A DNA stretch of 35,685 nucleotides from Candidatus Lindowbacteria bacterium RIFCSPLOWO2_12_FULL_62_27 (lineage in GTDB: Bacteria; Lindowbacteria; 2-12-FULL-62-27): positions 87,959 to 123,643 of the forward strand of contig MFPR01000037.1 in NCBI GenBank assembly GCA_001784175.1. Reading direction: 5' to 3'. This document shows, in pieces, positions 1-8,867 of the stretch. Within the stretch, counting starts at the first letter, position 1. Each line of letters opens with the position of its first letter. Made by a program: the position numbers and the translations under genes. A model generated the notes under the pieces. That model saw only the letters and a program-made list of their open reading frames with translations, did not search any database and had not been told where the DNA came from.

Positions 1-1
1 G

Positions 2-166
2 GCCACATTCATTGTGGATCCCGAGGGAGTCATCCGCTGGGTCAGCGTGAATGATCTGAACGTGGGCCGAAACATCAACGAGGTGTTGCGCATCCTGGAC
101 GCCCTGCAGACCGGCGAACTCTGCCCGTGCAATTGGGAAAAGGGCCGGCCGACGCTGAAGGTGTGA
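2..166 (+). CDS. ahpC: Peroxiredoxin AhpC-type, C-terminal part (5' end outside window)
   Basis: This is the last 54 codons of a typical 2-Cys peroxiredoxin of the AhpC/Prx1 class, which reduces peroxides in the cytoplasm using thioredoxin or AhpF. Visible are the conserved strand FIVDPEGVIRW, the VGRNINEVLR helix and the resolving-cysteine segment LCPCNWEKG close to the C-terminus, which is diagnostic of AhpC. The gene enters from the left edge, so the peroxidatic cysteine and the start are not visible. It ends 56 bp before the stop of the convergent membrane glycosyltransferase gene. Confidence 0.93.
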   Translation, partial: ATFIVDPEGVIRWVSVNDLNVGRNINEVLRILDALQTGELCPCNWEKGRPTLKV

Positions 167-199
167 ACCGCCGGGCTATCGGGACACGGTCTGCATGGT

Positions 200-222
200 C
201 GCCGCCCAAAAATAGAGCGGCG
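200..222. terminator. Possible weak hairpin between convergent genes
   Basis: A 6-bp stem (cgccgc at 200-205, gcggcg at 217-222) with an 11-nt A-rich loop lies between the ahpC stop and the convergent glycosyltransferase stop. There is only a poor T-stretch on either side, so terminator function is uncertain. Confidence 0.25.
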
Positions 223-1866
223 CTATTTCAAGCGGTAAAGGTAAAAGGGCGGGAACGCGATTGTAATCTGCCCGGCCTGATCCAGCGTCCGCCGGATCTC
301 GGCTTCGCGTCCTGGCGGCAGGCTCATGCCTTCCACGAGGAGAAAATACCGTTCCGGCAGATCCGAAACAGTTTTCCATGAGTCGTAGGGCTGGATGTCC
401 TCAAATCGGTAGATGGCCTGCCGGCGCGGCTCGTTCCCCATTTCCTCCAGCGTCTTGCCGTCCATGTATCGCATCTCGTAGCAAGGAGCATCCGGGTCGG
501 ATTCGACGACTTTCAGCATGAACTCATAGAAATGGACGTTGCCCAGGTTGTATTCGAGTCCGGCGTATTCGGCCGGTTGTTTGAATCGATCGAGGCGTTC
601 GCGGATGCGGTCCGGCGTCAAAAACAGCCGCCCTTTCCACACGTCGCCGCTCATCGCGGCGATCGACTCGCCTCGCGGTAAATTCCTTCGAACCCAGACA
701 ATCATATCATGCGCGGGCGCCTTCGCGGTGAAGTAATATGCGGCTTGTTCATACAGCGGCGTGTAACCTGACAGAAAAAATGTGGAGGACACGATCCCGA
801 TCGCGCCCAAGGCCGGCCCGGCCATGCGGTGAAGGTTCGCGCTGATCCAGACCACGCCAGCCGCCGCCAACGCGATCAACATGGGCCAGATGGCCATCGC
901 ATAGAGCGGCCCGATGCCCCAGCCGTGGCCGAGCACGGCCAGAAAACCCACGATGGGGCAAACCGCCAGCGGCCAGAGGCGGCGCCGAACCTCAGGCGGC
1001 GAGAAAATCCCCAGAATCGCCGGCAACGCCACAAGATACCCGAGCATCTGGCCAAAGATCATGTGGAGGGTCGTCCACAGCCCCTGCCGTTCGGTGGCGC
1101 TTTGACGAAGTTCGACATCGCGCGTGAAGGATGCCAGCGAAAGCTGGAGGTTCGAAAAGACGTACGGGTTCATCCCCGCGTAACAAACGCTGAATACGAC
1201 GACCGCCAGTCCCGCGCGGCGCCATTCCCGGCCGGCCAGAAGAACGGCCAGAACAGCTACCAGCGCCAGTCCCCCCGGGATCTTCGAGGACGCCGCAAGG
1301 GCCGAACACAGGCACGCGAGGAGCAGGTCCTTCAATTGCCTTGAATCCTGATACAGCGTCATGCGATCCAACGTCAGAATGACAAACAGGACGGCCAGCA
1401 TATCCTCCGACGCGTGCCGGCTGATTTCGGCGTGAACGGCCGAAAACACGCCGAAGGCCAGAGCCCAGAAACCACCGGCGTCCCCCAGCCACCGCCGGCA
1501 GAGTCGGAAAAGAAGCCAGAGCGACAGCACCGCAAGGATCATCTGGCCGATCCGGTCGATCAGATAGAGTTCCGTATGGTCGAGAAAAAAATCCCTGGCA
1601 AAATCAAAGGACGATTCGTACCGGCCGATCGCCCGGCCGACGAGATAATAAATTCCGAATTCCGCCAAGAGCACGTACCAGATCACGCCCTTGCCGATCT
1701 GCTGCGGATTGAGGTCCCGCGCGGCGGCCATTTTCAGCGCCGTGTTGACGTTTCGCTGTTCCTTTTCCGACTGCGAAAACGGCAGTCCGTAGGTGATGCT
1801 GGTGGCGCGAATGCCGAACGCGACAAGAAGCAGCAGCGCCAGCCCGATCCATGATGCCCTTGTCAT
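223..1866 (-). CDS. Integral-membrane glycosyltransferase, GT39/ArnT-like (PMT_2)
   Basis: The 547-residue protein has a first transmembrane helix at about residues 6-25, roughly ten more hydrophobic helices to about residue 370, and a soluble C-terminal domain of about 170 residues. This is the architecture of polyprenyl-phosphate-sugar-dependent glycosyltransferases (PMT/ArnT/GT39). An acidic first external loop (SEKEQ near residue 33) and a conserved-looking segment with AEISRHASED support this; the loop usually carries the catalytic acidic residue. The acceptor is unknown; lipid A, glycans or proteins are all possible. It is transcribed divergently from dinB. A TATGAT hexamer ends 7 nt before the ATG and there is no Shine-Dalgarno, so the mRNA is probably leaderless. 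Family assignment is from overall topology, not from a decisive motif. Confidence 0.75.
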   Translation of the reverse strand: MTRASWIGLALLLLVAFGIRATSITYGLPFSQSEKEQRNVNTALKMAAARDLNPQQIGKGVIWYVLLAEFGIYYLVGRAIGRYESSFDFARDFFLDHTELYLIDRIGQMILAVLSLWLLFRLCRRWLGDAGGFWALAFGVFSAVHAEISRHASEDMLAVLFVILTLDRMTLYQDSRQLKDLLLACLCSALAASSKIPGGLALVAVLAVLLAGREWRRAGLAVVVFSVCYAGMNPYVFSNLQLSLASFTRDVELRQSATERQGLWTTLHMIFGQMLGYLVALPAILGIFSPPEVRRRLWPLAVCPIVGFLAVLGHGWGIGPLYAMAIWPMLIALAAAGVVWISANLHRMAGPALGAIGIVSSTFFLSGYTPLYEQAAYYFTAKAPAHDMIVWVRRNLPRGESIAAMSGDVWKGRLFLTPDRIRERLDRFKQPAEYAGLEYNLGNVHFYEFMLKVVESDPDAPCYEMRYMDGKTLEEMGNEPRRQAIYRFEDIQPYDSWKTVSDLPERYFLLVEGMSLPPGREAEIRRTLDQAGQITIAFPPFYLYRLK

Positions 1867-1872
1867 TGGATC

Positions 1873-1878
1873 ATCATA
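1873..1878 (-). promoter_or_regulatory. -10 element of the GT39-like gene
   Basis: On the minus strand the hexamer TATGAT (5/6 to consensus) ends 7 nt before the ATG at 1866, which places +1 on or next to the A of the start codon. No convincing -35 is seen. Confidence 0.5.
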
Positions 1879-1896
1879 TCCTGCGGCGGTTGCGGC

Positions 1897-1925
1897 TTGA
1901 CAGACCTACAAATGTAGGTTATCCC
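1897..1925 (+). promoter_or_regulatory. dinB promoter with a palindromic operator filling the spacer
   Basis: A perfect -35 TTGACA (1897-1902) is followed by exactly 17 bp and a weak -10 TATCCC (1920-1925). The spacer contains the perfect palindrome ACCTACAAATGTAGGT (1904-1919, 7-bp arms, 2-bp centre). Its core TACA-nn-TGTA is the form known for BlaI/MecI/CopY-family winged-helix repressors. The gene context (a Y-family polymerase) suggests an SOS-type repressor instead, since LexA boxes differ between phyla. A repressor bound here would block polymerase. The predicted +1 falls on the dinB start codon at 1932. Confidence 0.65.
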
Positions 1926-1931
1926 GCCGGC

Positions 1932-3194
1932 ATGGGGAACAGGGTTATTGCCCTCATGGACGCGGATGCGTTTTTCGCGGCGTGCGAGCGGACAGTCGAT
2001 CCGCGCCTGGCGGGCCGGGCGGTGGTGGTGGTGGCGGACGCGAAGCGGCGCAGCGTGGTGCTGGCGGCCAGTTACGAGGCGCGGCCCCATGGCGTGCGGA
2101 CGGGGATGGTGCTGCACGAGGCCAGAAAGCTCTGCCCGCAATTGGCGGTGGTGGAAAGCCATCCGCCTCTGTATCTGCATCTCTCCGCGGAGATAGAAAA
2201 AATTCTGCGGGATTTCAGCGACCGGGTTGAAATGGCGTCGGTCGATGAGGCGTATCTGGATCTCACCGGCGTCTTGGATTACTTTCGTCTTTCCGCCCTT
2301 GATCTTTGCCGGATGGCCCAGCTTCGCATCCAGCGGGAGCTGGGCCTGCCCGTCACGTTCGGCGTCGGGCCCAACAAACTGCTCGCAAAACTTCTGGCGG
2401 ATCTCGCCAAACCCGAAGGCATCCGCGAAATCCGGACCGTGCCGGACGCCTCCGGCGATCCGTCGCCCGTGGAGGCGCTCCTGGAAACGATGCCGGTCGA
2501 AAAACTTTGCGGCATCGGTTCGCGATTGAGGGAGGCGCTGGCGGAGATGGGCGTCCGAACGGCGGGAGAGCTTGGCCGCGCCCCGCTTCAGGCGCTGACC
2601 GCCCGGTTCGGCGTGATCGGCTGGACATTGAAGCGCATGGGGCAGGGATTGGACGACCGCCCGGTTCTTGCGTGCGCATCCGGCCCGGAGGAAGTCAAAT
2701 CGGTCGGGCATGCGCACACGCTCGCAGCCGACACATCGAACCCGTTGGTCGTCCGCTCATTTTTGTTTTTTCTGTCCGAAAAAGTGGCGGCGCGTCTTCG
2801 CCGGTACGGCCTTGCCGGGCGGGTGGCGCACGTCACGATCCGGACCGCCGGCTTTGAAACGTTCGGCCGGCAGAGGAAGATGAGCGTGCCGGCGTCCAGC
2901 GGCCCGCAGATTTACGGCGTGGCGCGCGGCCTTCTGGACGAGCTCTGGCCGTGCCCGCGAACGCCGCTCCGGCTGATCGGCGTTTCGGTTTCTGACCTTT
3001 CTGCCCGCTCCGCCCAGCCGCCGCTTTTGGCGGCTGAGCGCCGGCGGCTTGAGCTGGACGACGTCGTGGATCAAATCAACGCCCGGTTCGGCCGCTGGAC
3101 GATCCGACCCGCGGCGCAAATTCCGGCCGAACGGTTCGGCATTCTCACGCCGCCCGTCCCGCCGAAACTCGGACCCCTACACAGAACGCTTTGA
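1932..3194 (+). CDS. dinB: DNA polymerase IV (Y-family translesion polymerase)
   Basis: The 420-residue protein performs error-prone lesion bypass. The N-terminal catalytic motif MDADAFFAACE (residues 9-19) and SVDEAYLDL (D105, E106) carry the metal-binding acidic residues. The steric-gate region and the fingers segment ASYEARPHGVRTGM follow. Then come the helix-hairpin-helix (KLCGIGSRLREALAEMG) and the little-finger domain. Length is slightly above the usual 350-400. The ATG at 1932 is preferred over an in-frame ATG at 1851, because the latter would overlap the divergent gene and precede the promoter. No Shine-Dalgarno is present and the promoter predicts a leaderless transcript. The amidohydrolase gene starts 22 bp after the stop, so the two may be cotranscribed. 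Confidence 0.93.
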   Translation: MGNRVIALMDADAFFAACERTVDPRLAGRAVVVVADAKRRSVVLAASYEARPHGVRTGMVLHEARKLCPQLAVVESHPPLYLHLSAEIEKILRDFSDRVEMASVDEAYLDLTGVLDYFRLSALDLCRMAQLRIQRELGLPVTFGVGPNKLLAKLLADLAKPEGIREIRTVPDASGDPSPVEALLETMPVEKLCGIGSRLREALAEMGVRTAGELGRAPLQALTARFGVIGWTLKRMGQGLDDRPVLACASGPEEVKSVGHAHTLAADTSNPLVVRSFLFFLSEKVAARLRRYGLAGRVAHVTIRTAGFETFGRQRKMSVPASSGPQIYGVARGLLDELWPCPRTPLRLIGVSVSDLSARSAQPPLLAAERRRLELDDVVDQINARFGRWTIRPAAQIPAERFGILTPPVPPKLGPLHRTL

Positions 3195-3216
3195 CGATAG
3201 TACGATCCGCCCCGTG

Positions 3217-4440
3217 ATGGATTCATTGGCGATCAAAGCTGGCCGGGCGCTGGATGTGCGGTCGGGAAAGATGATGGAGGACGTAACCATCCTTGTGGAG
3301 CAAGGCCGGATTGCCGGCATCGGGCCTGGCGTGGGCATTCCGAAAGGAACGCCCGTTGTGGATGCGGGCGGGCTCACGCTCATTCCGGGCCTCCATGACA
3401 ATCACTGCCATCTCATGCTGGAGCCTCGCAATTTTGACGAACTCATTTACAAGCGCGCCTCGGCCGCGATGGCGCTGGATGCGTGGATCAACGCCTCCAA
3501 GGCGCTTCAGTCGGGATTCACGACGGTGCGCGATCCGGGGGACTGTGACCGCGAATACGGGCTGGTGGATCTTCGGAAGGCGATCGATCAGGGGAAACTG
3601 CCGGGCCCGCGCGTGATCGTCGCGCCGCATTTTCTGTCGCCGACCGGCGGCCATGGCGACGCGAACGATTTTGCCCACGACCTGCGCATGGCCGGCATCG
3701 GCCGGATCGTGGACGGGCCGGACGGGATGCGGAAGGCGGTGCGGGAGGAGATCAAGTACGGCGCGGAGTGGATCAAAGTTTTCGTCAGCGGCGGCGTATT
3801 GTCCAAGGGCGACAATCCCGCGCATTCGACCTACACGATCGAAGAGGTCCGCGCGGCCGCGGAGGAGGCGCACCGGCTCGGCCGGAAAATCACCGCGCAC
3901 GCGCACGGCGCCCAGGCCATCCGGTACTGCGTCGAGGCCGGGTTCGACGGCGTCGAGCATTGCACGATGGTGGATGACGACACGATCGGCCTCATGAAAC
4001 GGAGCGGCACGTTCTGCGTTCCCACGCTCTACGTGCTCGATTTTCTGGTGAAGGAGGACAACGGCCTGGACCTGACGCCGGATCTGGTCGAAAAGGCCCG
4101 CGTGATGCGAAACGTCCAGCGCGAGCGGTTCCGCAAAGTGGTGGAGGCCGGCGTGCCGGTCGCGTACGGCACCGACATCGGCGTGTTTCCGCACGGCGAA
4201 AACTGGCGCGATTTTTCCGTGATGGTCGAGTGCGGCATGACGCCGCTGGAGGCCATCCGAACCGCCACGCTGAACTCCGCGCGGATGAATGGCATCGACC
4301 ACGAAGTCGGGACGCTGGAGATGGGCCGGAAGGCCGACATCATCGGCGTCGACGGAAACCCTGTCGACGACGTTTCGAGTCTCCGCCGGGTGCGGCTCGT
4401 CATGCGGGATGGAAGAATTTTCAAAACGCCGGCCGAATGA
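3217..4440 (+). CDS. Metal-dependent amidohydrolase (prolidase / imidazolonepropionase-like)
   Basis: The 407-residue protein belongs to the amidohydrolase superfamily, the branch containing Xaa-Pro-type dipeptidases and related cyclic-imide or dipeptide hydrolases. Metal ligands are visible: HxH at 63-65 (DNHCHL), Lys186 (EWIKVFVSGG) as the likely carboxylated bridging lysine, His227/229 (TAHAHG), His247 (VEHCT) and Asp319 (YGTDIG). Both halves of the beta-sandwich are present, so it looks complete. The ATG at 3217 gives the standard N-terminus; an in-frame GTG lies just upstream at 3214. There is no signal peptide. The substrate cannot be read from the sequence. The GC-rich repeat around its stop (4430-4446) could form a hairpin. 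Confidence 0.85.
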   Translation: MDSLAIKAGRALDVRSGKMMEDVTILVEQGRIAGIGPGVGIPKGTPVVDAGGLTLIPGLHDNHCHLMLEPRNFDELIYKRASAAMALDAWINASKALQSGFTTVRDPGDCDREYGLVDLRKAIDQGKLPGPRVIVAPHFLSPTGGHGDANDFAHDLRMAGIGRIVDGPDGMRKAVREEIKYGAEWIKVFVSGGVLSKGDNPAHSTYTIEEVRAAAEEAHRLGRKITAHAHGAQAIRYCVEAGFDGVEHCTMVDDDTIGLMKRSGTFCVPTLYVLDFLVKEDNGLDLTPDLVEKARVMRNVQRERFRKVVEAGVPVAYGTDIGVFPHGENWRDFSVMVECGMTPLEAIRTATLNSARMNGIDHEVGTLEMGRKADIIGVDGNPVDDVSSLRRVRLVMRDGRIFKTPAE

Positions 4441-4476
4441 GCCGGCCGGACAATTCAAACGGGAGGTGAGAGTGAC

Positions 4477-4947
4477 GTGATCCGCCGCATATCCAGTCGG
4501 TTTCTTTTCACATCTTTGGCTGTCGGACTGCTCTTTGCCGCGTGCCGGGAAGGTGCCGATCGGGGTGAGTCTTCTCCGAAACCGGAGGGGAAACCCGTTC
4601 AGGTGATCACAACACGAAGCGGAATGAAATATCAGATATTGAAAGCCGGCGCCGGAGCGGAGGCCCGGCCGGGCCAGACCGTCACCGTTCATTACACGGG
4701 CTGGCTCATGAACGGGAAGGAGTTCGACAGTTCCCGGGGACACGAACCCTTCGTGTTCCCGCTGGGCGCGGGCCAGGTGATCAAGGGATGGGACGAGGGC
4801 GTGGCCGGAATGAAGGTCGGCGAGACGCGGCACCTCACGATCCCGCCGGAACTGGGATATGGCGCGCGCGGCGCGGGCGGAGTGATTCCTCCCAACGCGA
4901 CATTGATTTTTGAAGTGGAACTTTTGTCCATAAAGGAGCAACCATGA
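4477..4947 (+). CDS. FKBP-type peptidyl-prolyl cis-trans isomerase, lipoprotein
   Basis: The 156-residue protein has an N-terminal signal with a lipobox-like LFAAC at Cys23, a short charged linker and one complete FKBP domain (about 47-153). FKBP landmarks are present: [16 protein letters not shown], the [12 protein letters not shown] segment and the [19 protein letters not shown] loop. It should catalyse proline isomerisation in the periplasm, tethered to a membrane. The start is GTG, chosen because gggaggtgag (4461-4470) is a strong Shine-Dalgarno at correct spacing. The phenylalanine at lipobox -3 is less common, so lipidation is likely but not certain. Its stop overlaps the next gene by 4 bp (ATGA), so the two are translationally coupled. 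Confidence 0.92.
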   Translation: MIRRISSRFLFTSLAVGLLFAACREGADRGESSPKPEGKPVQVITTRSGMKYQILKAGAGAEARPGQTVTVHYTGWLMNGKEFDSSRGHEPFVFPLGAGQVIKGWDEGVAGMKVGETRHLTIPPELGYGARGAGGVIPPNATLIFEVELLSIKEQP

Positions 4948-5954
4948 GCAAAAACGATTTTCCCCGTGTGGCGATCTATCTTCAGGACAAGCATTCCCTG
5001 CAGGATGGGATGGACTACGTGAAGTATGCGGAATCGCGCGGATTCGAAGCGGTATGGCAGGCCGAGTCGCGGCTGGTGCGCGACGCGATCGTGCCGATGG
5101 CCGCGTTCGCGGCGGTCACGCGGAAACTCAAGGTCGGCTCCGGCGTCATCAACAACTGGACCCGCAACATCGGGCTCCTCGCGTCGACGTTTCTCACGCT
5201 CGACGATCTGGCGCCGAACCGCGTGATCTGCGGCATCGGGGCCTGGTGGGATCCGCTGGCGGCCAATGTCGGCATCAAACGCCACAAGCACCTTCTGGCC
5301 ATGCGGGAGACCGTGACGGTCCTCCGCCGCCTGTTAAATATGGAGAAGGTCACCTTCGAGGGGGAGTTTCATCAAGTCAAGGGGATTGAACTCGACGTGG
5401 TCCACGGCCGGCGCGAGCCGCGCAGCGTCCCGATCATGATCGGCGCGACGGGGCCGAACATGATGGAGCTGACCGGAGAGATCGCCGACGGCGCCGTACT
5501 CAACTATTGCGTTGCGCCGGAATACAACGACGAGGCGATGGAGCTTCTGGAAAAAGGCGCCCGCAGAGCCGGCCGGAAGATCGAAGACATCGACCGGCCC
5601 CAGCTCGTCGTCTGTGCGGTCGACCGCGACGAGAACAAGGCCCGCAACGACGCCAAGTGGCTTCTCACCCAGTACCTCGCCCAGCAGCCGCACATCGCCA
5701 AGGCCAGCAACACGCCGCAGCACATCGTTGACAAAATCCAGTCCATTCTCGGCTGGCCGGCCACGAAGGAACAGATTTCAAAAGCCATGCAGTACGTGCC
5801 CGATGACCTGGTGGACCGCATCACCGCGAGCGGAACGCCGGACCAGGCGCGGGCCAAGGTCCAACAGTATGTCAAGCGCGGCGCGACCTGTCCGATCCTC
5901 TACCCGATGTCCGACGACGTCAAACTGATGATCGATACCTTTGCGGTTGTGTAG
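4944..5954 (+). CDS. LLM-class flavin-dependent oxidoreductase (luciferase-like, F420/FMN)
   Basis: The 336-residue protein has a luciferase-like monooxygenase TIM barrel. Typical features are the N-terminal strand, [11 protein letters not shown], the [20 protein letters not shown] segment, [16 protein letters not shown], and the [20 protein letters not shown] cofactor-phosphate region. The closest subfamily looks like methylenetetrahydromethanopterin-reductase-like or F420-dependent enzymes, but cofactor choice (F420 or FMN) is an inference. Translation is coupled to the upstream FKBP gene by an ATGA overlap, and an aaggag Shine-Dalgarno lies inside the FKBP gene. It ends 15 bp from the stop of the convergent cinA gene. 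The substrate is unknown. Confidence 0.88.
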   Translation: MSKNDFPRVAIYLQDKHSLQDGMDYVKYAESRGFEAVWQAESRLVRDAIVPMAAFAAVTRKLKVGSGVINNWTRNIGLLASTFLTLDDLAPNRVICGIGAWWDPLAANVGIKRHKHLLAMRETVTVLRRLLNMEKVTFEGEFHQVKGIELDVVHGRREPRSVPIMIGATGPNMMELTGEIADGAVLNYCVAPEYNDEAMELLEKGARRAGRKIEDIDRPQLVVCAVDRDENKARNDAKWLLTQYLAQQPHIAKASNTPQHIVDKIQSILGWPATKEQISKAMQYVPDDLVDRITASGTPDQARAKVQQYVKRGATCPILYPMSDDVKLMIDTFAVV

Positions 5955-5969
5955 AGGCGCGCTTCGGAT

Positions 5970-7181
5970 TTACGCAAGCAAGCGGATCAAACGCGAGATC
6001 GCATAGGCGACAGACCGTTCCCGGACCGCCTCACGGTCGCCGACGAACCGCTGGCGCTCGGTCTGAACGGCATTCCCCCGCACGGCGAACCCAAACCACA
6101 CGGTGCCGGCCGGTTTCCCGCGCGTGCCTCTGGTGGGTCCGGCGATTCCGGTGATCGAAACGGCGATGTCGCCGCCCAACTTTTTCAGCGCGCCCGATGC
6201 CATTTCTTTCGCACACTCACGGCTGACCGCCCCGGCCCGGGCCAGCGTGTCCGGCCGCACTCCCAGGAATTTCCGTTTCAGCGCGTTGCTGTACGCGACC
6301 ACACCGCCGATGAGGACGCGGCTGGCGCCGGGGACATTCGTGATCGTCGCCGCGAGAAGTCCCGCCGTGCAGGATTCGGCCAGCGCGAGCCGGCGGCGGC
6401 GCCTCCGAAGGAGCCGCACAAGTTTCTCTTCCGGCGCGGCATCGCCTTCGACCACCAGAAATTTTTCGAGATGGGCCCGGACCGTTTTTCGAAACTCCGT
6501 GCGATCCCTCCCTTGGTCCGTTCGAAGGATGACGTCCACGCCCCGGAGTTTGGGGTAGATGCCGTACCGGGTTCTCAAATGAACGGGCAGTCGCTCCTGC
6601 AGGATCGTGTCGAGGGTTGATTCGGGAACGCCGGTGAACTGATAGACGTCGGCGTATTCCGCGCGTGCGGCCGACCGTTTCGGCCGGCGGCCGCCCCTTG
6701 CCACGTGGCGCGTGACCATCGCGCGAAATTCCTTTGGAACGCCCGGGAAAAAGTAGTACCGGGTTTTCGCCCGGCGCACCGTAAATCCGACGGCGCCGCC
6801 GACCGGGTTGTCCAGCGGCGCGGCGGCGGCCGGATACAGCGCCTGGGCCGCATTGTTGGGCGTGATGTCTTTAATGCCGGCGCGGTGAAGTTTTCCCGTG
6901 AACTTGCGCAGCGTCGGCCGGTGCTGTTGGACGCCGCATCGAAGCCACCGGCATGCAAAGTCGCGCGTGAGGTCATCGACCGTCGGGCCAAGCCCGCCTG
7001 AGACCACGACCACGCGGCACCGGCTTAAAAATCGCAGCGCCGGCAAAACTTCCGCCGCGTCGTCCCCCACGGCCATCGCGATCGTGCGGCCGAATTGCCG
7101 GCCGAACCACCGCGCATTGTCGTTGTCGACCCGGCCCTCGGCCACCTCGTTGCCGATGGCGAGCATGCCGAACGGTATCAC
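5970..7181 (-). CDS. cinA: CinA family protein: molybdopterin-binding-like domain plus nicotinamide-nucleotide amidase
   Basis: The 403-residue, two-domain CinA protein has an N-terminal MoaB/MogA-like domain (about 1-170, with SGGLGPTVDDLT at 61-72; in CinA this acts as an ADP-ribose pyrophosphatase). The C-terminal PncC domain (about 250-403) deamidates NMN for NAD recycling. The PncC catalytic serine motif AESCTAG (Ser270), Tyr297 and Lys302 (VAYSNALKRKF) and TGIAGPTRGTRGKPAGTVW are present. The central linker is rich in arginine. Length is near the usual ~413. The GTG start at 7181 directly follows the ettA stop; the ATG at 7166 would be an alternative giving MLAIGNE. It is likely cotranscribed with ettA. 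Confidence 0.9.
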   Translation of the reverse strand: MIPFGMLAIGNEVAEGRVDNDNARWFGRQFGRTIAMAVGDDAAEVLPALRFLSRCRVVVVSGGLGPTVDDLTRDFACRWLRCGVQQHRPTLRKFTGKLHRAGIKDITPNNAAQALYPAAAAPLDNPVGGAVGFTVRRAKTRYYFFPGVPKEFRAMVTRHVARGGRRPKRSAARAEYADVYQFTGVPESTLDTILQERLPVHLRTRYGIYPKLRGVDVILRTDQGRDRTEFRKTVRAHLEKFLVVEGDAAPEEKLVRLLRRRRRRLALAESCTAGLLAATITNVPGASRVLIGGVVAYSNALKRKFLGVRPDTLARAGAVSRECAKEMASGALKKLGGDIAVSITGIAGPTRGTRGKPAGTVWFGFAVRGNAVQTERQRFVGDREAVRERSVAYAISRLIRLLA

Positions 7182-8861
7182 TTAACTGCGGATGAGTTTC
7201 CGGTATCGGATCCGGTGGGGCTGGTCGGCCTCGCCGCCGAGACGCTTCCGGCGGTCCTTCTCGTAGTCGGAATAATTTCCATCGAACCACACGCACCGGC
7301 TGTTGCCTTCGAACGCCAGAATGTGCGTCGCGACGCGGTCCAGGAACCAGCGGTCATGGCTGACGATCACCGCGCACCCGGCGAACTGTTCCAGCGCCTC
7401 CTCCAGCGCCCGCACGGCGTTGACGTCCAGATCGTTCGTCGGCTCGTCCAGCAAAAGAACATTGGCGCCGGATTTGAGCATCTTCGCAAGGTGGACCCGG
7501 TTTCGCTCGCCGCCGGACAGCGTGCCGACGGGTTTCTGCTGGCCGGGCCCGACAAAATTAAAATGCGCGACGTAGGACCGGGAGTTCATCTGGACGGCGC
7601 CGAGGTTCAGAATCTCCTCGCCGCCTGAAATCTCCTCCCACACGGATTTGCGGCCGTCGAGCGCGTCGCGGCTCTGGTCCACGTAGCCCGGCTTGACGGT
7701 GTCCCCGATCTCGATTTTTCCGCCGTCCGGCCTTTCCTGGCCGACGATCATGCGGAACAGCGTCGTCTTGCCGGCGCCGTTCGGGCCGATCACGCCGACG
7801 ATCCCGCCGCGGGGAAGCTTGAACGAGAGGGATTCGAAGAGAAGGTTGTCGCCGTAGGATTTCGACACGCCCTCAAAATCGATCACCGTGTCGCCCAGCC
7901 GGGGACCGGGCGGGATGTAGATCTCGAGTTCCTGCAATTTTTCCTTCTGGGTCTGGCCGTACAGGTCCTGATAGGCGCTGAGCCGGGCCTTGCTTTTGGT
8001 CCGCCGGGCCTGCGGCGTGGTCCGGATCCATTCGAGTTCCCGCGCCAGGACCCTCCGGCGCTTGCTCTCGGATTTTTCCTCGACCCGGAGCCGTTCCTGT
8101 TTCTGCTCGAGCCACGACGTGTAATTGCCCTTCCAGGGGATGCCTTCGCCGCGGTCGAGTTCCAGAATCCAGCCGGCGACGTTGTCGAGGAAATACCGGT
8201 CGTGCGTGACGGCGATGACGGTGCCCTGGTATTGCTTGAGATGTCTCTCGAGCCACTGGACCGATTCGGCGTCCAGGTGGTTGGTCGGCTCGTCGAGGAG
8301 AAGGATATCGGGTTGCTGAAGCAACAGCCGGCACAGCGCCACGCGCCGGCGCTCTCCGCCAGAAATGACCTTCACCGGCAGATCGCCGGGCGGGCACCGC
8401 AGTGCCTCCATCGCCATCTCGAGGCGGCTGTCGAGGTCCCACGCGTTCAGGCGGTCGATTTTTTCCTGAAGCTCGCTCTGCCGGTTGATGAGTTTGTCCA
8501 TCTCGTCGGCCGAGAGATCCTCGCCGAGCCGCGCGCTGACGTCTTCGAATTCCTTGACGAGATCGACCAGCGGCTGCACACCCTCCTGCACGATCTCCTT
8601 GACCGTCCTGCCGGAATCGAGAAGCGGCTCCTGCTCGAGAAAGCCGACCGAGTATCCCTTCAAAAGGTTGAACTGCCCGTCGAAATCCTTCTCGACGCCG
8701 GCCATGATCCGCAAGAGCGTGCTCTTGCCGGAGCCGTTCAGCCCCAGCACGCCGATCTTCGCGCCGTAAAAATACGACAGCGAAATGTCTTTCAGCACCG
8801 CCTGGTTCGGCGGATAGGTCTTGCCGACCCGGAGCATCGAACAAATGATCTGTTCAGCCAT
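7182..8861 (-). CDS. ettA: Energy-dependent translational throttle protein EttA (ABC-F ATPase)
   Basis: The 559-residue ABC-F protein has two ATP-binding domains and no membrane segments. ABC-F proteins bind the ribosomal E site; EttA gates translation according to ATP/ADP ratio. Domain 1 has Walker A GLNGSGKST (about 40-48), ISGGERRR and LLLDEPTNHLD. The charged linker follows, then domain 2 with GPNGAGKTT, LSGGERNRVHLAKML and LLLDEPTNDLD. Length and the arm-containing first domain match EttA (about 555) rather than Uup or YheS. It is the first gene of a minus-strand unit with cinA. No Shine-Dalgarno is seen; an extended -10 lies directly upstream. Confidence 0.95.
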   Translation of the reverse strand: MAEQIICSMLRVGKTYPPNQAVLKDISLSYFYGAKIGVLGLNGSGKSTLLRIMAGVEKDFDGQFNLLKGYSVGFLEQEPLLDSGRTVKEIVQEGVQPLVDLVKEFEDVSARLGEDLSADEMDKLINRQSELQEKIDRLNAWDLDSRLEMAMEALRCPPGDLPVKVISGGERRRVALCRLLLQQPDILLLDEPTNHLDAESVQWLERHLKQYQGTVIAVTHDRYFLDNVAGWILELDRGEGIPWKGNYTSWLEQKQERLRVEEKSESKRRRVLARELEWIRTTPQARRTKSKARLSAYQDLYGQTQKEKLQELEIYIPPGPRLGDTVIDFEGVSKSYGDNLLFESLSFKLPRGGIVGVIGPNGAGKTTLFRMIVGQERPDGGKIEIGDTVKPGYVDQSRDALDGRKSVWEEISGGEEILNLGAVQMNSRSYVAHFNFVGPGQQKPVGTLSGGERNRVHLAKMLKSGANVLLLDEPTNDLDVNAVRALEEALEQFAGCAVIVSHDRWFLDRVATHILAFEGNSRCVWFDGNYSDYEKDRRKRLGGEADQPHRIRYRKLIRS

Positions 8862-8867
8862 GCCGAC

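Noticed and set aside
1851-1931. Upstream in-frame ATG for dinB
   Set aside because: It would overlap the divergent gene, precede the promoter and palindrome, and add 27 residues not seen in the family.
3223-4941. A 572-codon open frame on the minus strand across the amidohydrolase and FKBP genes
   Set aside because: Both sense genes have full motif sets; the antisense frame is a GC-rich shadow, rich in His and Arg.
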